Below are positions 1 to 12,223 of a stretch of DNA of 64,000 nt, one piece after another (within the stretch, counting starts at the first letter, position 1; each line of letters opens with the position of its first letter). The notes under the pieces are model-generated. The model worked only from the letters and a program-made list of their open reading frames with translations, did not search any database and had not been told where the DNA came from. Location of the stretch: NCBI GenBank assembly GCA_043228905.1, contig JBHGNT010000002.1, positions 4,216,001 through 4,280,000 on the forward strand, in the 5' to 3' direction. The DNA comes from Azolla caroliniana (lineage: Eukaryota; Polypodiophyta). The position numbers and the translations under genes are program-made.

Positions 1-487
1 TTTAAAAAGCTATAGAAAGCTCTTTTTACAAGCTTTCTAATCCATATTTAAACGTGATATTTGGATAAACAACGAGGGAGTTATGACCATTCTATTTTTA
101 CTGTTTTTTATAGTCTGCGTTTTCTCTTTTTACTTTTCTCTTGGTCTCGTACTTTTACTTTTGACTTCTTCCCTAAGGTCTTAGTTCGTGTTCTTATCCT
201 CCAAATGTGAATTATCCATACTTTATATCCATCTAGTGTTCAATGGTTTGAATTCAAAAAACACTTTCACATTTAGCTCCCCCCCCCCCCTTGCTTGTTG
301 AGCGAACCATTTATGGTGAGCCGAAGATAAAAAGAATAAAAAAAACTCCTTCGCCTTATGGTAGGCTATAGACAAAGAAGGAGAGAAGAAAAAGAAACAA
401 ACTATGTGAGTAAAACCCCCGCTAGTCGGTAGGAAAAACCTCACACTCCTAGACACACCCACACACACATTGACAATTCCATCATCA
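1..487 (-). mobile_element. Partial LTR of the third array unit
   Basis: This stretch equals 3199-3685 and 6397-6883, the promoter-distal part of the LTR in the other units. It contains a C12 run (near 279-290) and continues outside the window. An 81-codon open frame here is conserved only because the repeat copies are identical, and I do not call it a gene. Confidence 0.6.
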
Positions 488-529
488 TCTTTCTCCTTGT
501 CAACACAAAGAAAGAGGTTACCACAATCA

Positions 530-2755
530 TTATGTCTTCGTTAACTCTCCAAAGACTAGTAGGGCCATGGGATAAATCACTCTTGATAGCAGTAAGCATG
601 TCAACATATAAATGAATCTTTCGAGCGAGCGCACCTTTTGCACAAATACTTTCAAAGCTTCAAGACTTGTCGGAATTGTCATCTTTGTAATTATGTTAAT
701 CTTTGAATCATCCACATGAAATCCTTTTTGGCACAACATATTGTCCACACTACCTTGTTTTGTATAAACAACCATTTTATCGACAATCTCATCTCGAGAA
801 GGAAGTGAAAATTCATCTCGTTTGGTCGAATCATTCAAGGGTTTGAAATTGATCTCATTCTTCTTTGGAACCAAAACTATAGGTGACACACACCTCAAAT
901 CTTCCATCTTATAATTGGAACTTTCTTGTAACCATGCGTTGAACTCTTGCATAAATTCTTCCTTTTGTTCAACACTCAATTGCCGAAGCTTTGGGGAAAT
1001 TGATACACTTTCCTTCAAGTTGATGTGGTATTTGTTGCAAGCTTCTCCTCTTATTCCAAAACACTTGATGAACACATCCTCCACTATGCTTGTGCAATGC
1101 ACCACTCCACTATCTACTACAACCACCCTTGTTGAAGATGACCTACTAATAGGAATTCCTACTTTGTTTACTACAAATTCAGAAATCAAGCTTACCCTAG
1201 CACCACTATCACCCAAGGCATCTTTGATGTGAACCCCTTTGATGGAGACAGGGATGATTGGTCGTATGTCCTTTCGATCTTCTACTCGCACGATCCCCAC
1301 GTAATGCACGGTCTTTTGACTTTGGCAAATACTCACAAGCCTCCCCCACTCATTTTGTAATGTGGATGATAATTGGAGAAGTTGCGGCCATGTTATCCTT
1401 GGTCCACTCGATATCAATTCATGCTTCCGATTGAAAGATTCTACACCTTCTCCCATAGGAATATCCTCCATCTTTATCTTCCTTCTAGAGTGTCTCCTTC
1501 TCAATTTGTCCTCTTTCTCATTCTCCTTAGACTTCTTCTTTTGTCTTGAGTCACTAGATTCTCCTTCAACTTCTTTCTCCTTTTGCGAGGCTCTTGTCCT
1601 TTTCACAAGAGCTACTTCACAAGCACTATCACTATCATCAATAAAATTAAGAAGATTCACATTATGAGGAATTGTAGGAACCTGAGTCATTGGAAGTGTT
1701 ATGGATTCGCCTCCTTCGACTCCATTGTTGATAGGTCGTTGTCCATTCCGTTGCACTTCATACATGCCTCTTCCCATGCCTCTTTGTTGTCGATGAGGAC
1801 ATCTTGTTGAGATGTGTCCCTCCTCTTGACAAGAATAACAAATTACACCGTGATGCCCTCTAGAGCCACCACCATCGGGAATAGTGTTGCGAATTGCTTA
1901 GGATTGTTGCAAGTGGGCCATCACTTCATCAAAGCGCCGATTCACCAACGCCATTGTATCTTGTTCACTCTTCACTTGTTCCACTTCTTGAGATATACTT
2001 GTTGGGTTTATTGTTGTGGTGGTATACACATTTGGAAACACTTGTCCACCATGCACAATTGAAGATAAGGCTTGAAAGTTGGCACGAGGCATCAAATTTG
2101 CACCCAAAGCCGTCATTTGGGGATCCCCCATGGAACTCATCATCTTCACTTGTCGATCATAATCTTGACAAACTTGGAGAAGAGCTTGAAAAGTCGTTGG
2201 ATCCTTCAAGCTTGCCTCCAAACGGAAATGCATATCAAGGCCCACCTTAAATTGTTCTATCTTAAACCACTCGTCTTCGGTGCCACCACGAAGACGAATC
2301 CACGTCGTCCACAATTCTTGGAAATTTCGTTCATACTCTAAAAAACCAAAAGGTGATTCCATCTTTAGTTGAAAAAGCTCCTCCCTTACCTCAGTTGCAC
2401 TTTTCCATTGAATATATCTTGTACGAAATTGATGCACCAATAATTGATATTCTCCTTGTTCATTTTGCGGAAGAGAGTCATACCAATCTCGAGCACGACC
2501 ATAGAATGTAGCTACCAACAAGGGCAACTTTTCGTTGTCGGTGATGCGTCCAATAGATATGGCATGATGCTCAAAGCATGCCAAAAAGGCACCAGCATCT
2601 TGTGTTCTTTCACCCGAAAATGCAAATTGCATAGCTAAGTTAATGTAATATAGTAACACAATTAAATGATAACTTCTCTTCCTATACGGAAAGGATCGGC
2701 CCTCCCTGGAGCGCCAAAATTGATAGGGTGTATAAGATAATAGATAGTTATACAC
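530..2755 (-). pseudogene. Internally deleted Gypsy gag-pol, array copy 2
   Basis: Two open stretches in the same frame (2755-1898 and 1777-530) are separated by a single TAA at 1898-1900. The first holds a Retrotrans_gag domain (around FYGRARDWYDSLPQ). Just past the stop, at 1840-1799, lies a CCHC zinc knuckle (CYSCQEEGHISTRC). The second has a charged linker, an aspartic-protease motif (GDSGARVSLIS, with G where L/I is usual before D), a scrap of RT start (SPIVLVPKK) and then the RT/RNase H connection (VDDSKINIITKM). Most of RT, RNase H and all of integrase are missing. The apparent ATG at 2755 lies in the LTR, so the true gag start is unclear. It could only move with help from a complete relative. 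Confidence 0.8.
2700..2717 (-). other. Primer binding site of the array element
   Basis: On the minus strand the LTR ends CTATCA, and three bases later TTGGCGCTCCAGGGAGGG begins. A TTGGCGC-type string just inside the LTR is usual for plant Gypsy primer sites. The same site lies at 5898-5915 in the other copy. Confidence 0.6.
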
Positions 2756-3685
2756 TATATGAGGGCTTGACCAAACCGATTAGATGGAGTTGAAAATCAT
2801 AATATATTATATAGCTCTAGGTAATTATGATTAGAGAGTATAACTCAAGAAACTAAGAAAAAAGATAGAGAAGGCGAGCAAGAAATAAGAATGTTTTGAT
2901 ATTCCAACATCAAGAGAATACAAAGGAGACAAACTCCACATTGAACTAAAACCAAAGACCTTCCTCTTCTAAGACACTTCCTCTTCCACAAAGACACTTC
3001 TTCCTAACACTCCTCATCCACTCTTTGGCCTTCACTCTTAGCCCCCCTCCTCACTAATATCACTTCTTCTTTTATAACCTTCCTCTTCTTATCCACGTTC
3101 ATGCTATTTTTAGAAGCTTTTTATCTCCCTATTTTTAGCTATGACACATCGACCTTCTAATCGTCATATCTCCCTCATCCGATATCCAAATTAAGCGATT
3201 TAAAAAGCTATAGAAAGCTCTTTTTACAAGCTTTCTAATCCATATTTAAACGTGATATTTGGATAAACAACGAGGGAGTTATGACCATTCTATTTTTACT
3301 GTTTTTTATAGTCTGCGTTTTCTCTTTTTACTTTTCTCTTGGTCTCGTACTTTTACTTTTGACTTCTTCCCTAAGGTCTTAGTTCGTGTTCTTATCCTCC
3401 AAATGTGAATTATCCATACTTTATATCCATCTAGTGTTCAATGGTTTGAATTCAAAAAACACTTTCACATTTAGCTCCCCCCCCCCCCTTGCTTGTTGAG
3501 CGAACCATTTATGGTGAGCCGAAGATAAAAAGAATAAAAAAAACTCCTTCGCCTTATGGTAGGCTATAGACAAAGAAGGAGAGAAGAAAAAGAAACAAAC
3601 TATGTGAGTAAAACCCCCGCTAGTCGGTAGGAAAAACCTCACACTCCTAGACACACCCACACACACATTGACAATTCCATCATCA
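2721..3685 (-). mobile_element. LTR shared between array units
   Basis: The minus-strand LTR probably starts TGATGATGG (near 3685) and ends CTATCA (2721), giving short TGAT/ATCA ends. A purine-rich tract (AAGGAGAAAGA) lies just before the start and the primer site just after the end. A TATA box (TTATAAAA, 3070-3077, minus) would direct transcription into gag. The promoter-side boundary is inferred. Confidence 0.55.
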
Positions 3686-3727
3686 TCTTTCTCCTTGTCA
3701 ACACAAAGAAAGAGGTTACCACAATCA

Positions 3728-5953
3728 TTATGTCTTCGTTAACTCTCCAAAGACTAGTAGGGCCATGGGATAAATCACTCTTGATAGCAGTAAGCATGTC
3801 AACATATAAATGAATCTTTCGAGCGAGCGCACCTTTTGCACAAATACTTTCAAAGCTTCAAGACTTGTCGGAATTGTCATCTTTGTAATTATGTTAATCT
3901 TTGAATCATCCACATGAAATCCTTTTTGGCACAACATATTGTCCACACTACCTTGTTTTGTATAAACAACCATTTTATCGACAATCTCATCTCGAGAAGG
4001 AAGTGAAAATTCATCTCGTTTGGTCGAATCATTCAAGGGTTTGAAATTGATCTCATTCTTCTTTGGAACCAAAACTATAGGTGACACACACCTCAAATCT
4101 TCCATCTTATAATTGGAACTTTCTTGTAACCATGCGTTGAACTCTTGCATAAATTCTTCCTTTTGTTCAACACTCAATTGCCGAAGCTTTGGGGAAATTG
4201 ATACACTTTCCTTCAAGTTGATGTGGTATTTGTTGCAAGCTTCTCCTCTTATTCCAAAACACTTGATGAACACATCCTCCACTATGCTTGTGCAATGCAC
4301 CACTCCACTATCTACTACAACCACCCTTGTTGAAGATGACCTACTAATAGGAATTCCTACTTTGTTTACTACAAATTCAGAAATCAAGCTTACCCTAGCA
4401 CCACTATCACCCAAGGCATCTTTGATGTGAACCCCTTTGATGGAGACAGGGATGATTGGTCGTATGTCCTTTCGATCTTCTACTCGCACGATCCCCACGT
4501 AATGCACGGTCTTTTGACTTTGGCAAATACTCACAAGCCTCCCCCACTCATTTTGTAATGTGGATGATAATTGGAGAAGTTGCGGCCATGTTATCCTTGG
4601 TCCACTCGATATCAATTCATGCTTCCGATTGAAAGATTCTACACCTTCTCCCATAGGAATATCCTCCATCTTTATCTTCCTTCTAGAGTGTCTCCTTCTC
4701 AATTTGTCCTCTTTCTCATTCTCCTTAGACTTCGTTGTACTACTGCTTTCACTAGATTCTCCTTCAACTTCTTTCTCCTTTTGCGAGGCTCTTGTCCTTT
4801 TCACAAGAGCTACTTCACAAGCACTATCACTATCATCAATAAAATTAAGAAGATTCACATTATGAGGAATTGTAGGAACCTGAGTCATTGGAAGTGTTAT
4901 GGATTCGCCTCCTTCGACTCCATTGTTGATAGGTCGTTGTCCATTCCGTTGCACTTCATACATGCCTCTTCCCATGCCTCTTTGTTGTCGATGAGGACAT
5001 CTTGTTGAGATGTGTCCCTCCTCTTGACAAGAATAACAAATTACACCGTGATGCCCTCTAGAGCCACCACCATCGGGAATAGTGTTGCGAATTGCTTAGG
5101 ATTGTTGCAAGTGGGCCATCACTTCATCAAAGCGCCGATTCACCAACGCCATTGTATCTTGTTCACTCTTCACTTGTTCCACTTCTTGAGATATACTTGT
5201 TGGGTTTATTGTTGTGGTGGTATACACATTTGGAAACACTTGTCCACCATGCACAATTGAAGATAAGGCTTGAAAGTTGGCACGAGGCATCAAATTTGCA
5301 CCCAAAGCCGTCATTTGGGGATCCCCCATGGAACTCATCATCTTCACTTGTCGATCATAATCTTGACAAACTTGGAGAAGAGCTTGAAAAGTCGTTGGAT
5401 CCTTCAAGCTTGCCTCCAAACGGAAATGCATATCAAGGCCCACCTTAAATTGTTCTATCTTAAACCACTCGTCTTCGGTGCCACCACGAAGACGAATCCA
5501 CGTCGTCCACAATTCTTGGAAATTTCGTTCATACTCTAAAAAACCAAAAGGTGATTCCATCTTTAGTTGAAAAAGCTCCTCCCTTACCTCAGTTGCACTT
5601 TTCCATTGAATATATCTTGTACGAAATTGATGCACCAATAATTGATATTCTCCTTGTTCATTTTGCGGAAGAGAGTCATACCAATCTCGAGCACGACCAT
5701 AGAATGTAGCTACCAACAAGGGCAACTTTTCGTTGTCGGTGATGCGTCCAATAGATATGGCATGATGCTCAAAGCATGCCAAAAAGGCACCAGCATCTTG
5801 TGTTCTTTCACCCGAAAATGCAAATTGCATAGCTAAGTTAATGTAATATAGTAACACAATTAAATGATAACTTCTCTTCCTATACGGAAAGGATCGGCCC
5901 TCCCTGGAGCGCCAAAATTGATAGGGTGTATAAGATAATAGATAGTTATACAC
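3728..5953 (-). pseudogene. Internally deleted Gypsy gag-pol, array copy 1
   Basis: This is the same coding relic as at 530-2755, offset by 3,198 bp: gag 5953-5096, a TAA at 5096-5098, the CCHC knuckle at 5038-4997, then protease and RT scraps to 3728. The only visible protein difference is a block in the lysine-rich linker, ESSSTTK here versus DSRQKKK in the other copy. The shared stop codon predates the duplication. Confidence 0.8.
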
Positions 5954-6883
5954 TATATGAGGGCTTGACCAAACCGATTAGATGGAGTTGAAAATCATAA
6001 TATATTATATAGCTCTAGGTAATTATGATTAGAGAGTATAACTCAAGAAACTAAGAAAAAAGATAGAGAAGGCGAGCAAGAAATAAGAATGTTTTGATAT
6101 TCCAACATCAAGAGAATACAAAGGAGACAAACTCCACATTGAACTAAAACCAAAGACCTTCCTCTTCTAAGACACTTCCTCTTCCACAAAGACACTTCTT
6201 CCTAACACTCCTCATCCACTCTTTGGCCTTCACTCTTAGCCCCCCTCCTCACTAATATCACTTCTTCTTTTATAACCTTCCTCTTCTTATCCACGTTCAT
6301 GCTATTTTTAGAAGCTTTTTATCTCCCTATTTTTAGCTATGACACATCGACCTTCTAATCGTCATATCTCCCTCATCCGATATCCAAATTAAGCGATTTA
6401 AAAAGCTATAGAAAGCTCTTTTTACAAGCTTTCTAATCCATATTTAAACGTGATATTTGGATAAACAACGAGGGAGTTATGACCATTCTATTTTTACTGT
6501 TTTTTATAGTCTGCGTTTTCTCTTTTTACTTTTCTCTTGGTCTCGTACTTTTACTTTTGACTTCTTCCCTAAGGTCTTAGTTCGTGTTCTTATCCTCCAA
6601 ATGTGAATTATCCATACTTTATATCCATCTAGTGTTCAATGGTTTGAATTCAAAAAACACTTTCACATTTAGCTCCCCCCCCCCCCTTGCTTGTTGAGCG
6701 AACCATTTATGGTGAGCCGAAGATAAAAAGAATAAAAAAAACTCCTTCGCCTTATGGTAGGCTATAGACAAAGAAGGAGAGAAGAAAAAGAAACAAACTA
6801 TGTGAGTAAAACCCCCGCTAGTCGGTAGGAAAAACCTCACACTCCTAGACACACCCACACACACATTGACAATTCCATCATCA
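5919..6883 (-). mobile_element. LTR of array unit 1
   Basis: This matches the LTR at 2721-3685 base for base as far as I compared, including the TATA box (6268-6275) and the C12 run. Its outer edge meets the protease relic of the neighbouring Gypsy element at about 6884-6926. Confidence 0.55.
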
Positions 6884-6926
6884 TCTTTCTCCTTGTCAAC
6901 ACAAAGAAAGAGGTTACCACAATCAT

Positions 6927-9105
6927 GCTTTATGTCGGTCGTCTTTAACCAAGGTCTGTCCAACAGTAAAGGGTACGCTCCTAGGGCGCTCAATTGTAAG
7001 ACTACTCCTGAGATCCGGAATGCATTTCCTTCAATGGTGATCTCCAAATTTTGGATGAGTCTGGTTGGCCGAACTAAGCTTGTGTCAGACATTCGTAACT
7101 AGAATGGGCACGGTTCCCATTCCCGGATCCCTAGTTTATCGCACATCCTTCTACTAATTATGTTCACTCTAGATCCTCCGTCGATGATTGTTCTAGGTAC
7201 CTATTTTCACTTCATGATTAATGTCACCGCCGGACTGTTCTTGTCGATCACATTCGATCCTTCACTTGGGTTTGTAAAATACGTTAGTGTCGTTGCTGGT
7301 TTTGGTGGCGCTAATGCCGATTTAAGACCTTCGGTGAATCGGGCCACTAATTGCAATAATCGGCCAAGCGGCAACATAATTTGGCACTGTGTTAGTGCCT
7401 GCCAGGCTGGGTTCGCTTCTACTATGTTGGTTGCTTCGTTCGACTGTAGTTTCGGTGTTTGCTTGGCCTGTTCTTGCTGCATATTATCGATATTTCGTTG
7501 ATTAGTCTTTTCCACCCATTCTGTGGCTGCCTTCCGGACCACTTCTTGTGCCTCCCATTCTATGGTTTTCCCCTTCGACTGGGTCGTGACTTTTTGTACA
7601 TCGGTGACTTCGGCTATGACCATATTTACCACAAGTTATTTTTCCTTAGCCTTGACCGGGCACTCGCTGCTGTAGTGCCCTTCTTGTCAGCAATAGTAAC
7701 AATATTGTTTCCTGGCTCCGCTAGATTCACCTTTATATCCGCCTACCGATTGCATACCATGAGCCATTCGAGTAAATTCTTCTTGCCTTCTTTGCTCCGG
7801 ATGCATTATTCCACCCTCTAGCAATGGTTTACTTGTGTCCAGGCCTTGTCACTATTCAAGTCCCATTTCATGACGCTCGTTTCGCCGATTGTAGTTTCCG
7901 TGTCGGTGGTTATGATTTCGGTGTTGATTCTGGTACCCTTGCAAGTCCGGGTACCTCCGTTCCACTCCTCTTCTCTGATCGTATTCTGGGAAATAATCTC
8001 AATCATACCAGTCCCGGGGGTACTCGTACCTCCTTCGGACGTGGTCGTACCGGTATCTTCCATCTGGTTCGTATCGGTCCTCTCGTCGGAATCGATATTC
8101 TTCTGGCTGCTGATCCTCACGGGGGTTTATCTGTCTTACCGGTGCCGCTTGCCGATTAAGCAGGTTGTATTCGCACTGGTTCATGGTATGTGTCCTTGAG
8201 TGGCACAACAAACTATGTGTCTGCATGGTGCATTCCAAGGCAGACTGGCCTAGGTTCAGGGACGTTGTACATTGGACCGCCTGTCGGAAGTGGAGATCCT
8301 CTTCCATGGTCAATGCTTGTTATAAAGCCCCCATTGCCATGTGATTGCCATTCTAGGCCCGATCCATGTCGATCACCCGATCAATTACTTGATCGATCGT
8401 AGTGGTTCTAAAATCCAAAACCGCCAAAGTAGTCCGGAGTGGATTTCGTAGAGCCGTCAGAAATATTTATTTGACCTCATCGTCTGGGGGTGCCCGCGTC
8501 AACTATTTGTGAAGATTTAGAAATCTGATAATAAACTATGGTACTGTTTCATGCGCCTCTTGATAGGTGGCATAAAATATTCCGATTAATTCTCTTTGGG
8601 AAACCTGCCGGTGAAATAGCTGTAGGAACTTGTCCCGCAGGGCCTGCAATGTCACAAAGTCCCCTGGGTTATGTTGGGAGTACCATTCACAATTTTTTAT
8701 TTTTCCGCCTCTGGTTCCACGCACCACTAGGAGACATGGTTGGCCTCCCACGTTGTCAAGCATGCGCGGACGTGTGCCTCCATGTCTGGCTCATCTTTGT
8801 ACTTCGGATATGGGTACGACACAATGTCTTCTTCATTGGCCTGGTTGGTCGTTGTTGTCGGTGTCTACACCGGTATAACTTCTTCTACTGGTGGTGTTTG
8901 TACCAGAATCATTGCATCCACCAGTGGTGTCGGTGGCTTGGTTTTAGACCCCGCGTTGGTGTCTACTCTAGAACTTCCTCCTCCGGAGTGTCTTGACTGG
9001 ATCGTTAATGGGACTAAACGTTCCGTTCGTCCTTCGTGTCGTTGTCCGACCCTGATTCAAATGTCGAAAATGCTTCCGAATCTCTTGCCTCTGTTGTGAG
9101 GGTCT
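6927..9105 (-). pseudogene. Decayed Gypsy gag-protease region
   Basis: Minus-strand pieces in order are: a gag domain near 8763-8536 (WYSQHNPGDFVTLQALRDKF), an Arg/Asp-rich stretch (8313-7999), a CCHC knuckle near 7700-7660 in which a TGA follows the second Cys, a linker (7632-7207) and a retropepsin. The protease carries a D-G-G-S active site (IIDGGSRVNIIS, near 7170), an in-frame stop near 7100, then GAYPLLLDRPWLKTTDIKH at 6990-6930. The frame runs on into the first bases of the tandem array. Several frameshifts and stops rule out function. It probably belongs with the gag start at 9936-10124 and the LTR at 10157-10609, with LTR-like DNA inserted between. Confidence 0.65.
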
Positions 9106-9830
9106 TTGACAAGAACTACATGCTCCCGATAACCAACGCTCGGCCACAACCGAGCTTAGAATCAAACACAGAAAACGGGGAATGAATGCACGACACAATG
9201 GAGGGAAGAGTACACAAGATGTTTACGTGGAAAACCCAAGCACGGGAAAAAACCACGGCAGTCCACTTACTGCTAACTATCACTATGTAACAATGTACAA
9301 TAGATGAACACAGAGGCAACGACCTCTTGTTCATTGTCTTCGCCATAGGCGGTGGTTACAACAGAGATACAAACTCTTCGTCTCTTTCTCTCCCTCTCTC
9401 TCTCTCTGTACACAGTTGTGCTCTAATCTTGCGCCAACAAGAATGACAACAACACACTAAGTTTGCCCTAAGTCATATTTATACTAATATGACTTTTCGG
9501 CTATTTACAAAATATAACCCCGATGGACTCTCAGAAAACATATTTACGAATATGTCCCTTCATCCGGTGAGCACTTCTCACCGGGTCTTCACCATCCGGC
9601 TTTTGCCGGGTACTCGTCATCCGGTTCTCACCGGGTCTTCCGTTGCCGGGTACTCGTCATCCGGTTCTCATCGGGTCTTCCGTAGCTGGGTACTCGTCAT
9701 CCGGTTCTCACCGGGTCTTCCATAGCCAGGTACTCGTCATCCGGTTCTCACCGGGTCTTCCGTAGCCGGGTACTCCACATCCGGTTTCGGCCGAGGCCTA
9801 TTGGCCTCAATCGAGTTTGCTCAGCAGCAT
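9106..9830 (-). mobile_element. LTR-like insertion, probably Copia type
   Basis: This stretch separates two parts of the same Gypsy gag. It has the layout of the Copia LTRs elsewhere in the window: a pyrimidine-rich (CT)n tract at 9380-9410 and a minus-strand TATA box (TATAAATA, 9476-9483). I could not fix the ends or find a target duplication, so the borders are approximate. Its right half holds the 40-bp minisatellite. Confidence 0.35.
9571..9790. repeat. 40-bp minisatellite, about five copies
   Basis: The phrase TACTCGTCATCCGGTTCTCA starts at 9611, 9651, 9691 and 9731, with a variant at 9771. The spacing is exactly 40 bp. Each unit continues with an ACCGGGTCTTC-like half and a GCCGGG box. 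Copies differ by a few bases. The units are contiguous, so this is a minisatellite and not a spaced array. Confidence 0.9.
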
Positions 9831-9935
9831 TGTTTTTCTCACTTCCCATCCGGAGGGACCTGTTTCCTAATAGGTCTGCAATATAATTTCAGCGTCGTCG
9901 AGGCTCGTTAGGTTGCTCTACTCGTCTGGCTGACG

Positions 9936-10124
9936 CTAATTCTGTATTTGAACCGTTTGTTCCGCAACCCTCCGAATCACTATGGGAAAAGATTGATCTT
10001 GCCAGATCTCCTCGGTCGCCTGCTGGTACACTTCTCGTCTCCGTAGTCTCTCGGCTAGTATTCTCGCTCGTTCGGCTACTGGGTCGTTCGTCTGTCTAGA
10101 CAATATCCATCCTCCAGTGTCCAC
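9936..10124 (-). pseudogene. Gypsy gag N-terminal fragment
   Basis: A 62-codon open frame starts about 30 bases inside the LTR at 10157-10609. It is Arg/Glu rich and probably helical (ARILAERLRRREVYQQATEE). Position and composition suit the N-terminus of a Gypsy gag, but I recognise no named domain. Translation stops at 9936, and more gag-like sequence resumes below 9105. Confidence 0.45.
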
Positions 10125-10156
10125 TGCTCAATGCAGAAATCATGGTTGCCAAAATA

Positions 10157-10609
10157 TGTGTTATTCCTAGGCTAGACTCTAGCCACAAACACAATGTATC
10201 CCCTTCCGGAATACGTCTCCAAAGGTGTGGTCAGAGAGATGGATTAATACTTTATCACAGATATAACTTATCCGATTACTTTCCGGAATACATACACCGT
10301 ATCTGACAATCAATTACACGCGTAAAATAACAAGATATAGCACAGACGGCAAGTACACAAGATAGAGAATCAATAACTTAACTTGCACTACTTTCGTTCT
10401 AGATACAATCAATCTGGATCTTTTATATAGGCATCCGGTATGGGTACAAAACGGTGCCTTATCGCTATCCGATTACAAAACAGTGCGGATCTAGATCGGT
10501 ACAACTATCCGGATCCGTCACTTCCTAATACATTTTCTCTATAATTATCTATTATTCTCCGGCCTCCAGTTCACACCACCTTCGGATCCTACTCTTTCTT
10601 TGGCCAACA
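10157..10609 (-). mobile_element. 5' LTR of a decayed Gypsy element, family Y
   Basis: On the minus strand this runs from TGTTGGCCAAAG (10609) to GGAATAACACA (10157), 453 bp. It is followed by a primer-site string TTTTGGCAACCATGATT (10154-10138). Both the LTR end and the primer site resemble the family Y LTR at 23980-24447 (TAACACA, then TTTTTGGCGACCACGATGG). A TATA-like ATATAAAAG lies near 10425. I infer that it is the promoter LTR for the gag relics at 9936-10124 and 6927-9105. Confidence 0.55.
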
Positions 10610-10781
10610 TTTCATTGTTGGTTTAGTCGGGTTGACCAAATCAAATGTATCCAATTGTGAGAGGATAATGAAACTAAGGTTGATCCATCTATCTGTTTCA
10701 TTGTTGGTTTAGTCAGGTTGACCAAATCAAATGTATCCAATTATTCGAGAAGATAATGAAAGCAAGGTTGATCGTGACTAC
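10610..10781. repeat. 86-bp tandem duplication
   Basis: The segment starting TTTCATTGTTGGTTTAGTC at 10610 recurs at 10696 with a few changes. Both copies end in AAGGTTGATC, a phrase that recurs beside the tRNA-Leu-like repeats downstream. I see no coding content. Confidence 0.8.
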
Positions 10782-11338
10782 TAAAAACTTCTATGAATGA
10801 ATGCCATAACATTGTCGAGAGTGGGATTGAACCCAAGCTCCCTTTTGAGAAATAAAGCCGACAGTCTTGCGCCTTAGACGACTACATCATCTTGACATGA
10901 AGACATATCTTAAAATGTATCATCGTAAAGTTAATCATACATAGTGAATATTAAAGAATGCCAAGAGTGGGATTGGAACCCAAGCTCTGTTTCGAGAACT
11001 AGAACTTGAGTTTGGCACATTAGACGACGAACCTTTCCCTTTCAAAACTAGAACACTTCAAAGTGAATACTTTGACGAATATATTAAAGTCATCAATCCT
11101 AAATAGATTTCTTTCATTAAAATCATGGTAATACAAGTTTTTTATTACAAATATCCTCAACGATTATTATAATAATAACATAGATTGACATATTTGCATT
11201 TGTGGGGGTTACCAAACGAATGCATACGAATACGCATAAGAATGCATGAAAAATATTCGTTAAAAAAAAAGAGTTCATACTTTTTAGTTTCTAATATATA
11301 TATCATATAACAAAGAGACTTTCACATTAAATAGGGGA

Positions 11339-11999
11339 TATTTAACTTCACATTAAAAATGAGACTTACACTAAATAATATTTTTATATAATAGATGGAA
11401 AACTTAAAAGTTAAAAGTATTTGTTTTATTTTTAATAAATATAAAAATAATAATAAATAATAAATAAAAGGATCATTAATTCCCCACTTTTTACTCTCCC
11501 ACAAAAAAATGATATTTTTATTATTAAAAGGGAAGCTCATAGTAATAATGTTTTTATAATATATATAAAATTTAAATGTATTTGTTTTATTTTTTAATAA
11601 AACAAAAAATAAATAAATATACTTAAATAAATAAAAGGCTCCCATAATTTTTATATTTTTATCTCACATTAAAAATGGGAACTCACACTAATAATGTTTT
11701 TATAATATATATAAAACTTAAATGTATATGTTTTATTTATTAATAAAACAATATATATATATGTAAAATAAATAAAAGGTTCTCATAAAATTTATCTCAC
11801 ATTAAAAAGGGGACCTCACACTAATAATATTCTTATAATAGATGAAAAACTTAAAAATATTTGTTTTATTTTTAATAAATAAATAAAAGGTTCATTAATT
11901 CCCCACTTTTTACTCTCTTGACACTAAAAAGGGAACCTTAGACTAGTAATATTTTTATATAGTAGATGTATTTTTTTTTTAATAATAAATAAATAAACG
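11339..11999. repeat. Degenerate AT-rich tandem repeat, about five units
   Basis: A phrase like CACATTAAAAATGGGAACTC, then ACACTAATAATGTTTTTATA, recurs at about 11350, 11527, 11668, 11801 and 11931, spaced 130-180 bp apart. Each is followed by TTTGTTTTATTTTTAATAAA and AATAAAAGG. The open frames here are low-complexity artefacts. Confidence 0.75.
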
Positions 12000-12223
12000 A
12001 ATGGTTCTATAATATTCTTGGGGTCATTTTATATTCTCGAATATTACGAATATTACGGATGTTGAATACTACGAATTTCACGCATGGGTGAATCTATGAA
12101 TAACAGTAGACAAATAGATGCATGTGTTCCTTTATAAGAAAAAATATGATCAACATATATGTAGGTAGGTTGATCGTGAATACTACATATAAAAAAACTT
12201 ATGTTTATCAATGCCACAACACT

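Larger units (their letters stand above)
1..6926 (-). repeat. Head-to-tail array of a 3,198-bp retrotransposon unit
   Basis: The sequence starting at base 1 recurs at 3199 and again at 6397, a period of exactly 3,198 bp. Read on the minus strand the units are 6926-3729, 3728-531 and 530-1, the last running out of the window. Each holds a short protease-like tail, an LTR of about 965 bp, a primer site, gag and a shortened pol. The copies share even a run of twelve C, so the duplication is recent or an assembly effect. The one clear difference is a block of about 16 bp at 1535-1550 versus 4733-4748. In unit 1 homology stops at 6926, where a different Gypsy protease begins. Confidence 0.95.

Noticed and set aside
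223-468. 81-codon open frame repeated at 3421-3666 and within 7092-6619
   Set aside because: It lies in the LTR and is conserved only because the repeat copies are identical; the composition (poly-Phe, poly-Gly from C12) is not protein-like.
1362-2341. Several plus-strand frames of 75-118 codons opposite the array gag-pol
   Set aside because: They are antisense shadows of the minus-strand gag-pol frame.
9571-9790. Regular 40-bp repeats resembling a CRISPR array
   Set aside because: The units are contiguous with no unique spacers, and the sequence is plant nuclear DNA.
11322-11645. 107-codon minus frame
   Set aside because: It is a low-complexity translation of an AT-rich tandem repeat.
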